Of a stretch of DNA of 7,698 nucleotides, positions 5,722 to 7,698 are shown piece by piece. The notes beneath the pieces are model-generated. The model did not search any database. It was not told the origin of the DNA and was given only the letters and a program-made list of their open reading frames with translations. Source of the stretch: Anaerotignum sp. (lineage in GTDB: Bacteria > Bacillota > Clostridia > Lachnospirales > Anaerotignaceae); the NCBI GenBank assembly GCA_017560955.1, contig JAFZDV010000023.1, positions 1 through 7,698 on the forward strand. Reading direction: 5' to 3'. The translations under genes and the position numbers were made by a program. Numbering within the stretch: the stretch's first letter is position 1; each line of letters begins with the position of its first letter.

Positions 5722-5994
5722 GTAGTTGTATATCAGAAACACTATGATGGAGACAGTAAATATCCTCAGACTGACCCCAGAGAGTCAGGCATTGGTGAGA
5801 GCCTGATGTCAGGGAAGATATGGAAGATCACTCCGGAGTGGCAGACCGAACAGTTTTCTCAGTAGACTCTGCCGTGGCCCGCGTTAAGGGAAAACATCAT
5901 GATGGTGATGTATTGAGTTGGACGGTGTACTATGCCGTCAAATCAGGTGGTACCGCGAGTTCTCTCGTCCTGTTGGACGATGAGGACTTTTTTT
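5722..5994 (+). ncRNA. Isoleucine T-box leader (tRNA-Ile sensing)
   Basis: A complete T-box element. Stem I base TGGAG (5748-5752) pairs with CTCCG (5831-5835). The loop-E AGTA is at 5755-5758, the distal hairpin TCAGGC/GCCTGA carries the conserved GGTGAGAG loop (5794-5801), and the specifier-loop strand ATGGAAGATCA places the codon ATC (Ile) at 5827-5829. Stem II is GGCAGA/TCTGCC (5840-5845 with 5868-5873). The Stem IIA/B pseudoknot region with GCGTTAAGGG is at 5881-5890, a further hairpin ACATCA/TGATGT is at 5894-5911, and Stem III GACGG/CCGTC is at 5921-5939. The T-box sequence AGGTGGTACCGCG is at 5945-5957. Uncharged tRNA-Ile should stabilise the antiterminator and allow ileS transcription when isoleucine is short. 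The AUC specifier agrees with the downstream gene. Confidence 0.97.
5959..5994 (+). terminator. T-box-controlled terminator
   Basis: GTTCTC-TCGTCC pairs with GGACGA-GAGGAC (one-base bulge at 5981) around the loop TGTT, followed by seven T (5988-5994). The 5' strand overlaps the sequence needed for the antiterminator with the T-box at 5945-5957, so the two folds exclude each other. Confidence 0.94.
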
Positions 5995-6073
5995 ATACAA
6001 AAAATAAAGACGGAAAAACCGCACCATCATATCTACAAAAGAAAAAGAAAACAAAGTAAAACAAAATCTCTTT

Positions 6074-6080
6074 AAGGAGG
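6074..6080 (+). promoter_or_regulatory. Ribosome-binding site of ileS
   Basis: AAGGAGG, seven bases before ATG 6088. The roughly 80 bases between the T-box terminator and this site are A-rich and otherwise featureless. Confidence 0.92.
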
Positions 6081-6087
6081 AATTCAA

Positions 6088-7698
6088 ATGTATAACAAAG
6101 TTCCCAATAACATGAACTTCGTTGAAAGAGAACTCGTTGTTGAACAGTGGTGGAAAGACAACGATATCTTCGGCAAAAGTATCAAAGCAAGAGAAGGCGC
6201 TCCCGTATTCACATTCTACGATGGCCCTCCTACAGCAAACGGTATGCCCCACATCGGTCACATCCTGACTCGTGCCATCAAAGACCTGATCCCTCGTTAC
6301 AAAACAATGAAGGGCTACAAAGTTCTGAGAAAAGCCGGCTGGGATACACACGGCCTGCCCGTAGAACTGGAAGTTGAAAAACAGCTGGGTCTGGACGGTA
6401 AAGAACAGATCGAAGAATACGGTGTAGAACCTTTCATCGCAAAATGTAAGGAATCCGTATGGAAATATGAAAAAGAATGGAAAAACGTTTCCGACCGTGT
6501 TGGTTTCTGGGCGGATATGGATAACCCTTATGTAACATATCACAATGACTACATCGAATCCGAATGGTGGGCACTGAAACAGATCTGGGACAAAGGCCTG
6601 CTGTACAAAGGCCACAAAGTAGTTCCCTACTGCCCTCGTTGTGGTACAGCACTGTCCTCTCATGAAGTTGCACAGGGCTATAAAGATGTAAAAGAAACAT
6701 CCGCTATCGCAAAATTCAAAGTTGCAGATCAGGAAAACACATACTTCCTGGCATGGACAACAACACCCTGGACACTGCCTTCCAACGTAATCCTGTCTGT
6801 AAACGCAAAAGAAACATACGCAAAAGCAAAATACGAAGATTACTATGTAATCATGGCTGAAGCTCTGATGGAATCCGTTCTGGGCGAAGGCAACTATGAA
6901 GTAGTAGAACGTATGAAAGGCGGCGACCTGGAATACGTAAAATATGAACCTCTGTTTGACTTCCAGCCCAACGGCGAAGACTTCAAAGGCTACTTCATGA
7001 CATGCGATGACTACGTAACACTGACAGATGGTACAGGTATCGTTCACACAGCATATGCTTACGGTGAAGACGACTACCGTGTATGTAAAAAATATGGCGT
7101 TACATTCTATCAGAATGTAGGCGTTAACGGTCACCTGAACGAACTGGCTGGTCCTTTCGAAGGCCTGTTCGTAAAAGACGCTGACCCTGTGATCCTGAAA
7201 TATATGGAAGAAAACGGTTCTCTGTTCAGAGCGCTGCCTTTCGAACATAACTATCCTTTCTGCTGGAGATGTGACACTCCTCTGCTGTACTACGCAAGAA
7301 GCACATGGTTCATCGAAATGACAAAACTGCGTGACAGACTGGTAGCAAACAACAGAACAATCAACTGGTATCCCGATAACATCAAAGAAGGCCGTTTCGG
7401 TAACTTCCTGGAAAACGTTATCGACTGGGGTCTGTCCCGTGAAAGATACTGGGGTACACCACTGCCCATCTGGGAATGTGAATGTGGCCACAGACATACA
7501 ATTGGTTCCATCGCTGAACTGAAAGAAATGTCCCCCGACTGTCCTGAAGAAATCGAACTGCACAAACCCTTCATCGACGCAGTACACATCACTTGCCCTC
7601 AGTGCGGCAAACTGATGACTCGCGTTCCCGAAGTTATCGACTGCTGGTTCGACAGTGGTGCAATGCCTTTCGCACAGTGGCACTATCCTTTTGAAAAC
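6088..7698 (+). CDS. ileS: Isoleucyl-tRNA synthetase (partial, C-terminus beyond window)
   Basis: Class I synthetase that charges tRNA-Ile; cytoplasmic. 537 codons are present of roughly 1030-1050 expected. In order: [20 protein letters not shown] (41-60) with the HIGH motif at 55-58; [10 protein letters not shown] (84-93); [17 protein letters not shown] (182-198); the editing (CP1) domain with [13 protein letters not shown] (221-233) and [16 protein letters not shown] (315-330); [13 protein letters not shown] (391-403); [13 protein letters not shown] (450-462); a CxxC at 503-506; and WFDSGAMPF (520-528). The KMSKS loop and anticodon-binding part lie beyond the window. The paired Cys motifs and general look suggest the eukaryote-like (type 2) IleRS group common in Clostridia, an inference. 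Tyr323 stands where APA/APx motifs usually have Pro. Controlled by the upstream Ile T-box. Codon use is highly biased. Confidence 0.97.
   Translation, partial: MYNKVPNNMNFVERELVVEQWWKDNDIFGKSIKAREGAPVFTFYDGPPTANGMPHIGHILTRAIKDLIPRYKTMKGYKVLRKAGWDTHGLPVELEVEKQLGLDGKEQIEEYGVEPFIAKCKESVWKYEKEWKNVSDRVGFWADMDNPYVTYHNDYIESEWWALKQIWDKGLLYKGHKVVPYCPRCGTALSSHEVAQGYKDVKETSAIAKFKVADQENTYFLAWTTTPWTLPSNVILSVNAKETYAKAKYEDYYVIMAEALMESVLGEGNYEVVERMKGGDLEYVKYEPLFDFQPNGEDFKGYFMTCDDYVTLTDGTGIVHTAYAYGEDDYRVCKKYGVTFYQNVGVNGHLNELAGPFEGLFVKDADPVILKYMEENGSLFRALPFEHNYPFCWRCDTPLLYYARSTWFIEMTKLRDRLVANNRTINWYPDNIKEGRFGNFLENVIDWGLSRERYWGTPLPIWECECGHRHTIGSIAELKEMSPDCPEEIELHKPFIDAVHITCPQCGKLMTRVPEVIDCWFDSGAMPFAQWHYPFEN

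Noticed and set aside
5820..6059. 79-codon open frame inside the ileS leader
   Set aside because: It overlaps T-box stems, the T-box sequence and the terminator; RNA structure accounts for the sequence, and there is no convincing ribosome-binding site.
5938..7683. 581-codon open frame on the minus strand
   Set aside because: It lies wholly antisense to the T-box end and ileS, its product is Phe/Cys/Val-rich with no recognisable domain, and it is explained by codon bias in ileS.

Overview
The window reads as ordinary chromosomal housekeeping DNA from an endospore-forming member of the Clostridia, probably of the Lachnospiraceae/Anaerotignum kind. The support is a gpr germination-protease gene (sporulation only), strong AGGAGG ribosome-binding sites, a T-box leader before ileS, protein sequences of Firmicutes type and moderate base composition. 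Genus-level assignment is inference. I see no mobile element, CRISPR array, tRNA or rRNA.

Layout. (1) 1-2224, minus strand: a nucleoside-salvage operon, pdp (pyrimidine-nucleoside phosphorylase) followed three bases later by deoB (phosphopentomutase, cut by the left edge). Together they turn pyrimidine nucleosides into free base plus (deoxy)ribose-5-phosphate. (2) 2225-2387: no gene, but several nested inverted repeats. (3) 2388-2883, minus strand: rpsT (ribosomal protein S20) as a single-gene unit with a good sigma-A promoter, a structured leader of about 155 nt, a TTG start and a strong terminator. (4) 2885-3982, plus strand: gpr, divergent from rpsT, with a possible sigma-G promoter and a terminator shared with the convergent pncB. 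(5) 3965-5601, minus strand: pncB (nicotinate phosphoribosyltransferase, NAD salvage) with a repeat-rich control region. (6) 5687-7698, plus strand: a sigma-A promoter, a complete isoleucine T-box leader with an AUC specifier, and ileS (isoleucyl-tRNA synthetase) running off the right edge after 537 codons.

The units are functionally independent: nucleoside salvage, translation, spore germination, NAD salvage and tRNA charging. The unexplained content is in the intergenic DNA. The main items are the rpsT leader, whose middle segment can pair with either of two partners; the pncB promoter with an 11-bp tandem repeat running into a 16-bp perfect palindrome; and the dyad-rich block between pdp and rpsT. 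Two enzymes also carry unusual residues in signature motifs (PyNP 115-116; IleRS 323). I found no clear novel multi-gene system.
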